From Xanthomonas sp. (GTDB lineage: Bacteria; Pseudomonadota; Gammaproteobacteria; Xanthomonadales; Xanthomonadaceae), in the NCBI GenBank assembly GCA_018262705.1, contig JADFDQ010000002.1, forward strand, positions 124,001 through 188,000: a stretch of DNA of 64,000 bases, given 5' to 3'. Under the pieces are notes generated by a model. That model did not search any database and was not told the DNA's origin. It saw nothing but the letters and a program-made list of their open reading frames with translations. Made by a program: the position numbers and the translations under genes. The first letter of the stretch is position 1; each line of letters starts with the position of its first letter. Positions 54,178-63,460 of this stretch are shown one piece after another.

Positions 54178-55110
54178 TCAGCCCCCGCGCCTCGCGTCGG
54201 CGTGTTCCAGATACCAGGCGTAGGTGCTGCGCAGCCCCGCTTCCAGCCCGATCCGCGCGCGCCAACCCAGCGCGTGGATGCGCGACACGTCCAGCAATTT
54301 GCGCGGGGTGCCGTCGGGCTTGCTTGGGTCGGTCGCGATTTCCCCCTCGAACCCGACGGTGCGGGCAACCCGTTGCGCCAATTCAAGAATCGACAAATCC
54401 TCGCCCACGCCGACGTTGACGATGCCGCCATCGCTGTAGTTGCCCATCAGGAACACGGCCGCTTCGGCCAGATCGTCGACGTGCAAAAACTCGCGGCGCG
54501 GGGTGCCGGTGCCCCAGATCGTCACCGCTGCATCGCCGCGCAGCTTGGCCTCGTGGAACTTGCGGATCAGCGCCGGCAGGACGTGCGAGGAGGTCAGGTC
54601 GAAATTGTCGCCGGGGCCGTACAGATTGGTCGGCATCAGCGAGATCGCATCGAACCCGTACTGCTTGCGGTAGGCCTGGCAGAGTTTGATCCCGGCGATC
54701 TTGGCGATGGCATACCACTCGTTGGTCGGCTCCAACGCACCGGTCAGCAGCGCGTCCTCGCGCATCGGCTGCGGCGCGAACTTCGGATAGATGCACGACG
54801 AGCCGAGGAAGCACAGCTTCTTCACCCCCTGCGTCCACGCCGCATGGATGACATTGGTTTCGATGACGAGGTTGTCGCGAATGAACTCGGCCGGGCGGGT
54901 GTCGTTGGCGTGAATCCCGCCCACCTTGGCGGCCGCCAGATACACCTGATCGGGTTTTTCAGCCGCTAAAAAATCCTCGACCTGCGCCTGCGAGGCCAGG
55001 TCGAGCGTCTCGCGATCCGGCAGCAATAAATCGGTTTCACCTTGCGCCTGCAGACGCCGCACGATGGCGGAACCGACCAGACCGCGATGGCCGGCGACGT
55101 AGATAGTCAT
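54178..55110 (-). CDS. fcl: GDP-L-fucose synthase
   Basis: A 310-residue epimerase-reductase converting GDP-4-keto-6-deoxymannose (from Gmd) to GDP-L-fucose. The NADPH motif [16 protein letters not shown] is at 5-20, FLGSSCIYP is the family signature, and the catalytic Tyr and Lys are in [12 protein letters not shown] at 55110 removes a short upstream extension. gmd is 1.0 kb upstream, beyond a toxin-antitoxin block. Confidence 0.95.
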   Translation of the reverse strand: MTIYVAGHRGLVGSAIVRRLQAQGETDLLLPDRETLDLASQAQVEDFLAAEKPDQVYLAAAKVGGIHANDTRPAEFIRDNLVIETNVIHAAWTQGVKKLCFLGSSCIYPKFAPQPMREDALLTGALEPTNEWYAIAKIAGIKLCQAYRKQYGFDAISLMPTNLYGPGDNFDLTSSHVLPALIRKFHEAKLRGDAAVTIWGTGTPRREFLHVDDLAEAAVFLMGNYSDGGIVNVGVGEDLSILELAQRVARTVGFEGEIATDPSKPDGTPRKLLDVSRIHALGWRARIGLEAGLRSTYAWYLEHADARRGG

Positions 55111-55171
55111 TGTGGTATGTCCTGCTATGTTTAGATTCACCAAAGATGCCGGCAAGCATCAAGCACGGCCG

Positions 55172-55302
55172 TCGCGCCCCTGCGGTGCGCTCCTACAAAC
55201 GCCAAGGCCTCGCACAGCGTGCAACCGAAGATCGACCGTTTGAAACACCGCGCAGCCGCGCCGCAGCCCAACCGCCTGTAGGAGCGCACCGCAGGGGCGC
55301 GA
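55172..55302. repeat. Inverted pair of GTAGGAGCG-type REPs
   Basis: TCGCGCCCCTGCGGTGCGCTCC at 55172-55196 and the same 25 bp in opposite orientation at 55278-55302 form a BIME-like pair with an 81-bp interior. The gene-free 236 bp between the antitoxin gene and fcl is largely this. Confidence 0.9.
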
Positions 55303-55346
55303 CCAATCCAGTCGAATCGCGAAGTGGTTCCGATTTGAACGGATTG

Positions 55347-55643
55347 TCAGGTCTGGCTCGCGTGAACTGGCGTTGTATGGAGCTCAACGCCGAGCGCACG
55401 AACAAGTTTGATGACTGTGTCATATCGGGGCTTTGCTCCGGGTGCCAGCGCCTTGTACAAGCTCTCGCGTCCAAGCCCGGTGTCTTTGGCCAGCTTGCTC
55501 ATGCCGCGGGCTTTTGCAACGTCGGCAATCGCTTGGAGGAAGATATTGGGGTTCTCGTCCTCAAGAGCTGCATTGAGATACTCCGCAATGACAAGATCAT
55601 TGTCGAGGTAATCAGCAGCGTCAAAAGCGGTAATGTTCTTCAT
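55347..55643 (-). CDS. Addiction-module antidote, HTH type
   Basis: A 98-residue helix-turn-helix antitoxin of the putative addiction module antidote family (HigA-like; TIGR02684 type). KLAKDTGLGRESLYKALAPGAKPRYDTVIKLVRALGV is the HTH core. It is the second gene of the pair, 4-bp overlap with the toxin, an order seen in HigBA-type modules. Confidence 0.92.
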   Translation of the reverse strand: MKNITAFDAADYLDNDLVIAEYLNAALEDENPNIFLQAIADVAKARGMSKLAKDTGLGRESLYKALAPGAKPRYDTVIKLVRALGVELHTTPVHASQT

Positions 55644-55939
55644 GGTGCCTCCAGACTCTTGAGGAGAGCTTTAGCGCTACGGATATCTTTTTGCTGTGAG
55701 GATTTGTCACCCGCGCACAAGAGCAAATAGGTGACTTCGCCCCTGCGGCAGTAGTACAGGCGGTAGCCGGGGCCAGCGTGAATCCGCATCTCGGAAACGC
55801 CGTCGCCGACGGGAGAACAGTCCCCAAGATTTCCGGCTTCAGCCGAGCGGATACGAGCAATGACGCGAGCCTTTGCGATTGGATCACGCAAGGCTTTAAG
55901 CCACGCATCGAACTCCGGGGTGCGGAGAAAAGCGGTCAT
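55640..55939 (-). CDS. RelE/HigB-like addiction-module killer protein
   Basis: A 99-residue RelE/ParE-superfamily toxin (TIGR02683 type), with EFDAWLKALRDPIAKARVIARI and MRIHAGPGYRLYYCRRG as hallmarks. Predicted to cleave mRNA on the ribosome. ATG at 55939 coincides with the expected transcription start of the promoter at 55945-55973, so the mRNA would be leaderless or nearly so. Confidence 0.93.
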   Translation of the reverse strand: MTAFLRTPEFDAWLKALRDPIAKARVIARIRSAEAGNLGDCSPVGDGVSEMRIHAGPGYRLYYCRRGEVTYLLLCAGDKSSQQKDIRSAKALLKSLEAP

Positions 55940-55944
55940 GCGGA

Positions 55945-55973
55945 ACTGTATCCAAAAGGATACTGTTTGTCAA
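55945..55973 (-). promoter_or_regulatory. Strong sigma-70 promoter with palindromic operator (HigBA-like)
   Basis: On the minus strand TTGACA (55968-55973) and TACAGT (55945-55950) are 17 bp apart, near consensus. A perfect inverted repeat GTATCC-AAAA-GGATAC (55948-55963) overlaps the -10 and is a likely antitoxin operator. Confidence 0.8.
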
Positions 55974-55997
55974 ATGGCGAGATCACTCCATCCAAGA

Positions 55998-56126
55998 GTT
56001 GTCAGCCCACGCCGAGCCCGGCACAGCTCCGGACTCGGCTTAAACGAAGCAATCACTTGCGTGATTGACTCGTGATCGGCCATCCATGACCGACAGCATG
56101 CTCTGAATCGATCAGAGCATTCCTAC
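55998..56126. repeat. Multi-hairpin repeat element, copy B
   Basis: The reverse complement of this segment aligns end to end with 39366-39491: hairpins H1 to H4 are all kept, with several paired substitutions that keep the stems (for example AGCTCTGAA/TTCAGAGCT becomes ATGCTCTGA/TCAGAGCAT). The fifth hairpin of copy A is missing. Its GTAG end overlaps the gmd stop codon. Confidence 0.88.
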
Positions 56127-57238
56127 TCGTGGTGGTTCGGCGCGCGATACCCCGCTTCGGTCACCAGCGCGTCGCGTTGCGCCAGACTCAAATCCTCCGC
56201 CATCATCTCCTGCACCAGTTCGGCGAACGATGTCTTGGGCTGCCAGCCCAACTGGGTCTTGGCCTTGGTCGGATCGCCCAGCAGGGTTTCCACTTCGGCC
56301 GGGCGGAAATAGCGGCCATCGACCGCGACGATGCGCTGGCCGGGCTGCAGCGGCGAACCTTCCGGCGCGCTGGCGACGAAGCCCTGCTCGTCGCTGCCGT
56401 TGCCCCGCCATTCGATCGCGATCCCAAGCTCGGCTGCGGCGCGTTCGACAAAATCGCGCACCGCATGCTGCTGTCCGGTGGCGATCACGAAGTCTTCCGG
56501 CTGCTCCTGTTGCAACATCAGCCACTGCGCTTCCACGAAGTCGCGGGCATGGCCCCAGTCGCGGCGCGCATCGAGGTTGCCCAGGTACAGGCACTCCTGC
56601 AATCCCAGCGAAATCCGCGCCAGCGCGCGGGTGATTTTGCGGGTGACGAAGGTTTCCCCGCGCAGCGGCGATTCGTGGTTGAACAAAATGCCGTTGCAGG
56701 CGTACAGGCCGTAGGACTCGCGGTAATTCACCACGATCCAGTAGGCGTACAGCTTGGCCACACCGTAAGGCGAGCGCGGATAAAACGGCGTGGTTTCTTT
56801 TTGCGGAATTTCCTGCACCTTGCCGTACAGCTCGGAGGTGGAGGCCTGATAGAACCGCGTCTTGTCCTGCAGGCCGAGGATGCGGATCGCCTCCAGCAGC
56901 CGCAGCGTGCCCAGCGCGTCGGAATTGGCGGTGTATTCCGGGGTCTCGAACGACACCTGCACGTGACTTTGCGCGCCGAGGTTGTAGACCTCGTCCGGCT
57001 GCACCTGCTGCAGGATGCGGATCAGGTTGGTGGCATCGGTCAGGTCGCCGTAATGCAGGAACAAGCGCCGATCCGGCGCATGCGGATCCTGATACAGATG
57101 GTCGATGCGGTCGGTGTTGAACGACGAGGCCCGGCGCTTGATGCCGTGCACCTCATAGCCCTTAGCCAGCAGCAGTTCGGCCAGATAGGCCCCGTCCTGG
57201 CCGGTGATGCCGGTGATGAGTCCGCGTTTTGCGGTCAT
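56123..57238 (-). CDS. gmd: GDP-mannose 4,6-dehydratase
   Basis: First step of GDP-fucose (and GDP-rhamnose) synthesis; 371 residues. The dinucleotide motif [17 protein letters not shown] and the catalytic Tyr/Lys pair in [14 protein letters not shown] are present, as are STSELYG and [19 protein letters not shown] at 57238 overlaps the upstream glycosyltransferase stop by 4 bp. The stop sits at the edge of the multi-hairpin element. Confidence 0.96.
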   Translation of the reverse strand: MTAKRGLITGITGQDGAYLAELLLAKGYEVHGIKRRASSFNTDRIDHLYQDPHAPDRRLFLHYGDLTDATNLIRILQQVQPDEVYNLGAQSHVQVSFETPEYTANSDALGTLRLLEAIRILGLQDKTRFYQASTSELYGKVQEIPQKETTPFYPRSPYGVAKLYAYWIVVNYRESYGLYACNGILFNHESPLRGETFVTRKITRALARISLGLQECLYLGNLDARRDWGHARDFVEAQWLMLQQEQPEDFVIATGQQHAVRDFVERAAAELGIAIEWRGNGSDEQGFVASAPEGSPLQPGQRIVAVDGRYFRPAEVETLLGDPTKAKTQLGWQPKTSFAELVQEMMAEDLSLAQRDALVTEAGYRAPNHHE

Positions 57239-58098
57239 GTGGTCTTGTTCTCCTCGGAACTGGATGGCCATTCGCGCTTGCATTCCAGCGCGCGAAGCTC
57301 GTGAAGATTGAGTTCGATGAACTGCTGGTAGATCGCCAGCATCCGCGCATAGCGTAGGCCGGCGATCCCATCGAGAAAACCGCCGCGCAGGATACCTGCG
57401 TAGAAGAACCGCAGCCACGGGCGCAGCGGCAGGCGTCCGGCGAGGCGCTTGAGCGCGCGCCGGCGCACGGTCGCATCGCGGCTTGCCAACTGTGCGATGC
57501 GCAGCGGTTGATCGCGCTCGGCCAGCAGTTGCCTTGCCTCGCGCTCGGCATAGCGCAGGTGGCGCGCGAACCAGTCGTTGACGCCTTTGGAAAAATTGTA
57601 GTGGTCGAGAGGGTTGCGCAAGGTGCCGACCTGTTCCAGCGGCTGCACCTCGCGCTGGCCGTGGCCGTGGTCGACGAAGCGCAGCGCGTCACTGCGACCG
57701 AAGCGCACCTGATAGGACGGATACATGCCGGCGTGCTTGAGCCAGCGGCCCATGAAAATGATTTTCGACGGCACCCGATAGACCGGAAAATGCGTCGTTT
57801 CGGTTCCGGCAACCGCCAGCAACTCCTCACGCAATGCCGGCGTCACCACCTCGTCGGCATCCAGATGCAGCACCCACGGATGCCGGAAATCTGCATGCTC
57901 CATCGCGAAATTGCGCTGTCCGGCGAACGTATCGAACGGCCGTACCAGCACCCGCGCGCCGTGCGCCGTGGCCACGTCCAAGGTGGCGTCGGTGCTACCC
58001 GAATCGAGCACCACCACGTCGTCCGACCACGCCACGCTGGCAAGGCAACGCGGCAGGTTGTCGGCTTCGTTCAAGGTCAGGATGACGACGGAAATCAT
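57235..58098 (-). CDS. Glycosyltransferase family 2, WaaE-like
   Basis: A 287-residue GT2 enzyme with the GT-A fold. It opens [19 protein letters not shown], and the DxD-type motif is LHLDADEVV. The layout matches WaaE/KdtX LPS-core glucosyltransferases. It sits in the overlapping polysaccharide operon (4-bp overlaps at both ends). Confidence 0.9.
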   Translation of the reverse strand: MISVVILTLNEADNLPRCLASVAWSDDVVVLDSGSTDATLDVATAHGARVLVRPFDTFAGQRNFAMEHADFRHPWVLHLDADEVVTPALREELLAVAGTETTHFPVYRVPSKIIFMGRWLKHAGMYPSYQVRFGRSDALRFVDHGHGQREVQPLEQVGTLRNPLDHYNFSKGVNDWFARHLRYAEREARQLLAERDQPLRIAQLASRDATVRRRALKRLAGRLPLRPWLRFFYAGILRGGFLDGIAGLRYARMLAIYQQFIELNLHELRALECKREWPSSSEENKTT

Positions 58099-58655
58099 GC
58101 CCCGTCCGGCAACTTTAGATCGCGCATTTTCATGAACCGCGCCGGATTGCCGGCCACCACGTTCCACGGATGCACGTCGCGCATCGCCACGGCCGCGGCA
58201 CCGACCACGGCGCCCTCGCCCACCGTGACCCCGGGGCCGATGAAGGCGTCGCTGCACACCCAGGCATCGTCGTCGATGGTCAAGCCCACGCGCAGCAGCG
58301 GCAGCGCGGGATCGGTGTAGTCGTGGCTGCCGCCGCACAGATGGGCGCGGTGCGACACGGTGGCGCGCGCGCCGATGCGGATCGGGCCCAAGCTATAGAC
58401 CCAGACATGCGCGCCGACCGCCGCGCCATCACCCAGCGTCAGATTCCACGGGATTTCGATCCGCGCCCCCGGATCGACGTGCACGCCAGTTCCGACACGC
58501 GCACCGAAGCAGCGCAGCAGCAGATTGCGCCAGCCGAACAGCGGTCGCGGGCTGAACCGGAACAGCGGCGTCGCCAGCGCCCACAGCGCGCGACCAAGGT
58601 ACTCGCGGCGCGAATACGGGCGGGCGGCGCGGGCGGCGTTGATGTCGAGGGTCAT
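58095..58655 (-). CDS. Colanic-acid-type acetyltransferase (hexapeptide repeat)
   Basis: A 186-residue left-handed beta-helix acyltransferase, WcaF-like, that O-acetylates the polysaccharide. Hexapeptide repeats run from about residue 55 to 165 (VHVDPGARIEIPWNLTLGDG, then IGPGVTVGEGAVVGA), and the catalytic His is in SHRAHLCGGSHDY. Overlaps both neighbours by 4 bp. Confidence 0.9.
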   Translation of the reverse strand: MTLDINAARAARPYSRREYLGRALWALATPLFRFSPRPLFGWRNLLLRCFGARVGTGVHVDPGARIEIPWNLTLGDGAAVGAHVWVYSLGPIRIGARATVSHRAHLCGGSHDYTDPALPLLRVGLTIDDDAWVCSDAFIGPGVTVGEGAVVGAAAVAMRDVHPWNVVAGNPARFMKMRDLKLPDGA

Positions 58656-59743
58656 GGGCTCACCGCACGATAGGTGTCAGCCATGCCACGGGCAAACCGC
58701 GCCATGCCGAAGGCCTCGGCACGCGCCCTGCCCGCCTGAGTGCGGTCCGCGTGCAACAGCGGATCACGCAGCAGGGATTCGATCGCACGAACGAAGCCAT
58801 CGCGATCGTCGGGAGCAAGACAGGGCGCAGCGTCACCAACAACTTCCGGCAGCGAACCGGCATTGCTGCACACCACCGGCAATCCGAACGTCATCGCCTC
58901 CAGCACCGGCCAGCCGAACCCTTCATACAGCGAAGGAAATACAAACACGGAAGCACGACCGTAGCACGCCGCGATCTGCGCATCGCTGGCGTCCTCGACC
59001 CAGTCCACCGATTCGACGATGCCAAGCTCCTGCGCCAATTCGCGCAACTCCCGGGTGGGCGGCGGCCCGACCATCACCAGCCGCCGCGCCCGTGTTTTGT
59101 CCAGTGCGGCGAAGATGCGCAGCACCTGTGCGCGATTCTTGTAGAAACTGTTGTTGCCGACGTGCAGGACAACCCCCGGCTCACGCGCCACGGCAACATC
59201 TTGCGAAGCGGCGGCCAAAAGCGCGGGCCGCACCGGCAGCGGCACGACCCGGGAGGCGACGGACGCACCGAAGGCAGCGGCCACATCGCGCTGCGTGGAC
59301 GCGCTGACGCAAACCACGGCTTGCGCCTTCCGCATCGCCTTGCCATTGCGTCGCCACAGCCAGCGCGCGGCGGCGCCCATCTTTGGTGCGCCGGGAAACT
59401 GCCCACGCTGCTGCAACACCGGAATGATGTCGTGGGCGGTAATGACAATCGGCGCCGATCCGCGCAATCCTGTGGCCACATAGGCGCGGCTGCCATCCAG
59501 AATGTGCCAGACATCGGGCTTTGAACTGCGCAAGCCGCGTGCGCGCCACGGCAGCGTCAGCGTCGCCACGCGCTGCCGCCAGCCGCCGCCGGCCGGATGC
59601 GGATCCAGCTCGACCAGCCGCGCGTCGATCTCCGGCGCATGCCGCGCCAATGCTTCGACCAGCACCTTCGCATAGGCGCGCATGCTGCCGGGACTCCCGA
59701 CCGCCGCCGTGCTGACCAAAGCCACCCGCAGCCGTTCGTTCAA
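58652..59743 (-). CDS. Glycosyltransferase family 4
   Basis: A 363-residue GT4 enzyme. The donor-site motif FPSLYEGFGWPVLEAMTFGLPVV with the E-x7-E pair is near residue 280, and GNNSFYKNRAQVLRIFA is the mid-domain. The start is TTG 59743, giving LNERLRVALVSTAA and overlapping the ligase stop (TTGA). Sugar specificity unknown. Confidence 0.88.
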   Translation of the reverse strand: MNERLRVALVSTAAVGSPGSMRAYAKVLVEALARHAPEIDARLVELDPHPAGGGWRQRVATLTLPWRARGLRSSKPDVWHILDGSRAYVATGLRGSAPIVITAHDIIPVLQQRGQFPGAPKMGAAARWLWRRNGKAMRKAQAVVCVSASTQRDVAAAFGASVASRVVPLPVRPALLAAASQDVAVAREPGVVLHVGNNSFYKNRAQVLRIFAALDKTRARRLVMVGPPPTRELRELAQELGIVESVDWVEDASDAQIAACYGRASVFVFPSLYEGFGWPVLEAMTFGLPVVCSNAGSLPEVVGDAAPCLAPDDRDGFVRAIESLLRDPLLHADRTQAGRARAEAFGMARFARGMADTYRAVSP

Positions 59744-61137
59744 GCGTAGGCCATCCTTGCCGCCGCCCGCGCCTCGGCGCGCGCGCGCGCCAGCGCTTCC
59801 AGCCGCGGCAGCGACAGCACCACTCCAACAAGCAATCCAAGGAAAGAAGCGATGAAGGGATCGGCAAGAATCTGGCCGGAGACGGTCAAACTGCCGACGT
59901 TGGCGAGGAAAAACGCGAACAGTCCTGCCGCCAGCGGCGCGGTTGCGGCGCGGGCGCGCACCTGGGCCACGGTCGTGCGCCACATCGCCAGTCCGAGGTT
60001 GAGCATCACTAGCAGGAAGCCCAAGGCTCCCGGCACGCCCAATTCGACCATGATCCGGCTCGGGGCGCTTTCCTGCCACGTGTGCGGACGCGCCGCGTTC
60101 AGATTGTGGCCACCGGGCGTGGCAAAGCCCAACCCTTCACCGAAGAATCCGGACTGCCGGAAAGTCGTCAAGACCGATTCAAATCCCTGTCCCTGGATGC
60201 TTTCCGCCGCATCGAACTTCAGGCCCTGCCCGCTGTAATAGCGCATGTTCGCCGAATCTTCGGAAATCAGGTCGCCCGTCACATACACGGCCGCCAGCGG
60301 AATCAGCAGCAAGCCCAACACCGCCACCGCGCGCGCCGCGCGTCCGGCCTGCCAGTAGATCCACACCAGCGCCAGCGCGAACACCGGCAGCATGTACACC
60401 ATCTTGCGGCGTCCGCACAGCAGCAGCACCACCACCGCAAACGCGCTGAGCGCGACCCATCCGTAGCGGCGCGTGCCCTTGCCTGAGATCGCCAGCACCA
60501 GCGACAGGATGCTCACCGCCGCCGCGTGCCAGCCCATCACGTCGGCCGAGCGGTAAAAGCCGGCGATCATGTCCACGGTGTAGCCGCTGCCCCAGCGCAC
60601 CCAGTTGTAGCCAAAGACATCGCTGCCGATGATCGTCCAGCTCGAAAACCAGTGCTTGAACTCGAAGATGCCGCCCACCAGCATCACGCCGTTGACGAGG
60701 CAGTACACCGCCAGCAGGTTGCGCAACATTCGCGCGTCGCGGGCGTAGTGGAAGCCGACGATGACCGCAAGGAAAATCAGGCCATAGGAAAACACGCCGA
60801 ACAGCGTGAACATCCAAGAGCCGGGTCCGTAAGTCGCCGACAGGATCGCCGCCGGCGCACACAGCGGGATCAGCAACACCAGCGCCTTGGCGATTTTTGG
60901 ATAAGGCCGGGCAAAGCCGCGCCACCAGCCGCTCTGGTGCACCATGCCGGAAACGATCATCGCCACGAAAATCGGCGCCGTCGCCAGCACCAGCCAGCCC
61001 GGCGTGCCCGGCACCAGCTTGCGCAGCGGATCCTGCACCGCCGCCAGCAGGATCATCAGGACGAAGCCCCAACGCCAACGGGCGAAGGCGAGGCAAGCGA
61101 ACAGGCAGGACAGACCCAGCAGGATATTCAGCCACAT
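59740..61137 (-). CDS. O-antigen ligase/polymerase-like membrane protein
   Basis: A 465-residue protein with about 11 hydrophobic helices and a large periplasmic loop at about 295-360 (ending GLGFATPGGHN..HTWQESAPSRIMVELGVPG). The layout is that of Wzy/WaaL O-antigen ligases. It could be a polymerase or ligase of the local polysaccharide; the two cannot be told apart by sequence here. Confidence 0.85.
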   Translation of the reverse strand: MWLNILLGLSCLFACLAFARWRWGFVLMILLAAVQDPLRKLVPGTPGWLVLATAPIFVAMIVSGMVHQSGWWRGFARPYPKIAKALVLLIPLCAPAAILSATYGPGSWMFTLFGVFSYGLIFLAVIVGFHYARDARMLRNLLAVYCLVNGVMLVGGIFEFKHWFSSWTIIGSDVFGYNWVRWGSGYTVDMIAGFYRSADVMGWHAAAVSILSLVLAISGKGTRRYGWVALSAFAVVVLLLCGRRKMVYMLPVFALALVWIYWQAGRAARAVAVLGLLLIPLAAVYVTGDLISEDSANMRYYSGQGLKFDAAESIQGQGFESVLTTFRQSGFFGEGLGFATPGGHNLNAARPHTWQESAPSRIMVELGVPGALGFLLVMLNLGLAMWRTTVAQVRARAATAPLAAGLFAFFLANVGSLTVSGQILADPFIASFLGLLVGVVLSLPRLEALARARAEARAAARMAYA

Positions 61138-62312
61138 CAGCGCGAGTTCCCGGTCACGAAGTTCAATGCCGCCAGCGCGCCTTCGACGACGCGGCTGAAA
61201 TTGTAGCCGTCCGCCGTCCTTTCCTGTGCGGCATGCCCCATTCGCGCCAATCCGTCGCGATCCTCCCCGTGCCGCGCCAGCAGCCGCGCCAGCGCATCCA
61301 CATCCCCGCAGTCAAACACGTCGCCGGTCGCGCCCGGCGCGATGAGATCGACCGCGCTGCCCACCTGGTCGCTGACCAAGGCCGGCAACCCGCAGGCCAT
61401 CGCCTCGTTCACCACCAGCCCCCAGGTTTCGCCGGAATCGGACGGCAGCAGCAGGCAGTCCGAGGCCGCGTACGCCGCGGAAATTTCCGATTGATTGAGA
61501 AACCCGGAAAAATGCACCGGCAGTCCCTGCGCCGCCGCCTGCAAGTCCTCGCGCAGCGGGCCGTCGCCCACCATCAGGATCTGGATGCGCCCCCGCGCCG
61601 ATTCCGGCAGCCGGCGAACCGCCTCGACAATGTCGCCCGGACGCTTTTTTTCCACGAACTTGCCGGAAAACAGGAAAGTGACACGCTCCACATCCAACCC
61701 GAAGCGCACGCGCAGCGCATCGGCACCCGATTCGCGCCGCCAGCGTTCGGCCGCCTGGGTGAAGTGGGCGTTGTCGATGCAATACGGGGTACTGAAAATG
61801 TTCCGCTCCGGCACCCCGGCATCCAGCAGATAGCGTTTGTTGTTGCTGCCGATCGCCAGACACGCCGCGTACTGCGACAGCAGGCGCGCGTGCAGGAAGC
61901 GCTTCCAGCGCGCACGCGGTCGCAACCCGTTGGCCTCGCCGCGAACGATGCAGGGAATCCCGTGCAGGCGGCAGGCGATCAGCGCCTGCAGGCTGGTTTT
62001 CGTCCCCCAACCGTTGACGATCACCGCATCGAAGCCGCCACGGCGCAGCTCGGCCCGAATGCCCGGCGTGTCGCAGCCGCGGAATGCCGTCAGCGATGGA
62101 TGCTTCGCCACGTTCTTCAGCAGCGTGTGCGAATAGCCTTCCAGCAGCGGAACATCCCATTCGAAAGCGACGCCGAACTCGCGGCCCTGCTCGGCGGCAT
62201 CCGGCACCATCGCGAAAAAAACCTGCAGATCGATGCCGGGCTGTTGCCCAAGCAGCCGCAGCCACGGCACTTGATATTGAATCGGATGGGTCGTCACCAT
62301 CGCCACGCGCAT
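61137..62312 (-). CDS. Glycosyltransferase family 4
   Basis: A 391-residue GT4 enzyme opening MRVAMVTTHPIQYQVPWLR, with SGKFVEKKRPGDIVEAV and the donor site LLLPSDSGETWGLVVNEAMACGLP. ATG at 62312 shares one base with the acyltransferase stop. Substrates unknown. Confidence 0.9.
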   Translation of the reverse strand: MRVAMVTTHPIQYQVPWLRLLGQQPGIDLQVFFAMVPDAAEQGREFGVAFEWDVPLLEGYSHTLLKNVAKHPSLTAFRGCDTPGIRAELRRGGFDAVIVNGWGTKTSLQALIACRLHGIPCIVRGEANGLRPRARWKRFLHARLLSQYAACLAIGSNNKRYLLDAGVPERNIFSTPYCIDNAHFTQAAERWRRESGADALRVRFGLDVERVTFLFSGKFVEKKRPGDIVEAVRRLPESARGRIQILMVGDGPLREDLQAAAQGLPVHFSGFLNQSEISAAYAASDCLLLPSDSGETWGLVVNEAMACGLPALVSDQVGSAVDLIAPGATGDVFDCGDVDALARLLARHGEDRDGLARMGHAAQERTADGYNFSRVVEGALAALNFVTGNSR

Positions 62313-63460
62313 CAGGCGGTTTCCTTTCCGAACGAGAAGGCATCGGTCAGGCGGTTGCGTCCGGGACGCCAGACCATGAACGGCCGCTCGATCAGCAGGT
62401 ACGGCACCGCGCAGGCCGCCAGCACCAGCGGCAAGCCGGCGACCACCATGAGCGCCATGGCCAGATCGGGATCGGCAGGCCAACCCACCGTTGCGCGCAA
62501 TCCACGACCGACCGCCGAAACCGCGAAGAAGTGATACAGGTAGATCGAATAACACATCGCGCCGATGCTGTGCACCGGCCACCAGCCCAGCACGCGCCGC
62601 AGTATCGGGCCGCGCAACGAGGCGAACACGAACAACGCAACCAGCGCCGGTAGTAGAACGTCAAGCCGATGCGCATCGAGCAACACCCACAACACCGCCA
62701 GTCCGGCGCCCATGCCGAGCAGATCGTGCCAGCCGGTTCCCGAGGCGCGCGGCCATCGCGTCTCGCAAGTCGCCACCCAGACGCCGGCAAGGAAATAGCC
62801 AAAATAGCGCAGCACTGATAACGCCATGCCGTGCGGCATCCGATCAGCGAGTGCGAACGCCGCGCCGCCTGCGGCAATTGCCACCCACAGCCCGAGATGG
62901 CGCCACCTGACCGGAAATCGAACGACCAGCAACAACAGCAGCGGCGCCAGCAGGTAGAACTGCCACTCGACTTCCAGCGACCACGCCACGCCATTCACCA
63001 GACTGTGCGCGCCGTAGATCGCGCCGTGCAGATACACGAGGCTCGCCAGCAGGTGCGGGAACAACTCGGCTGCAGCCACCCCCAGCACCACAACCTTCAA
63101 AATGAATATCAGCAGCAAATTGATGAAATACGGCGGCTCCAGCCGGGTCAAACGGCGCAGGAAATAGCGCCGCAAGGTCGGCGGTTTCGGCCCGAGGAAC
63201 GGCACTGCGATGATGTAGCCGCTGAGCGAAAAGAACAGCGGCACCCCGAACGCGCCTACGGCCAGCAACCGATGCAGGAAGGTGCCCGGATGCGACTGGC
63301 CGATGGCATCGGCCACATAGCCCTGCATGTGGTAGAAGATCACCGCGCAGATCGCGACGCAGCGCAAGCCGTCGATCTGCGGCACGAAATCCTGTGCCGG
63401 TCGCGGCCGCGCAAGATGCCGGAGCGTCCAGTCGCGCATGCGGGCCCAGGCGCCGATCAT
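62312..63460 (-). CDS. Acyltransferase 3 family membrane protein
   Basis: A 382-residue polytopic acyltransferase (Acyl_transf_3, PF01757) that would acylate an exported polysaccharide. N-terminal signature FVPQIDGLRCVAICAVIFYH, with the catalytic-site RxxR-like LRRYFLRRLTRL and about ten transmembrane helices. ATG at 63460 overlaps the upstream gene by 4 bp. Confidence 0.9.
   Translation of the reverse strand: MIGAWARMRDWTLRHLARPRPAQDFVPQIDGLRCVAICAVIFYHMQGYVADAIGQSHPGTFLHRLLAVGAFGVPLFFSLSGYIIAVPFLGPKPPTLRRYFLRRLTRLEPPYFINLLLIFILKVVVLGVAAAELFPHLLASLVYLHGAIYGAHSLVNGVAWSLEVEWQFYLLAPLLLLLVVRFPVRWRHLGLWVAIAAGGAAFALADRMPHGMALSVLRYFGYFLAGVWVATCETRWPRASGTGWHDLLGMGAGLAVLWVLLDAHRLDVLLPALVALFVFASLRGPILRRVLGWWPVHSIGAMCYSIYLYHFFAVSAVGRGLRATVGWPADPDLAMALMVVAGLPLVLAACAVPYLLIERPFMVWRPGRNRLTDAFSFGKETA

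Noticed and set aside
55172..55302. Insertion sequence ends
   Set aside because: The inverted sequences are REPs of a family found elsewhere in the window, and no transposase lies between them.
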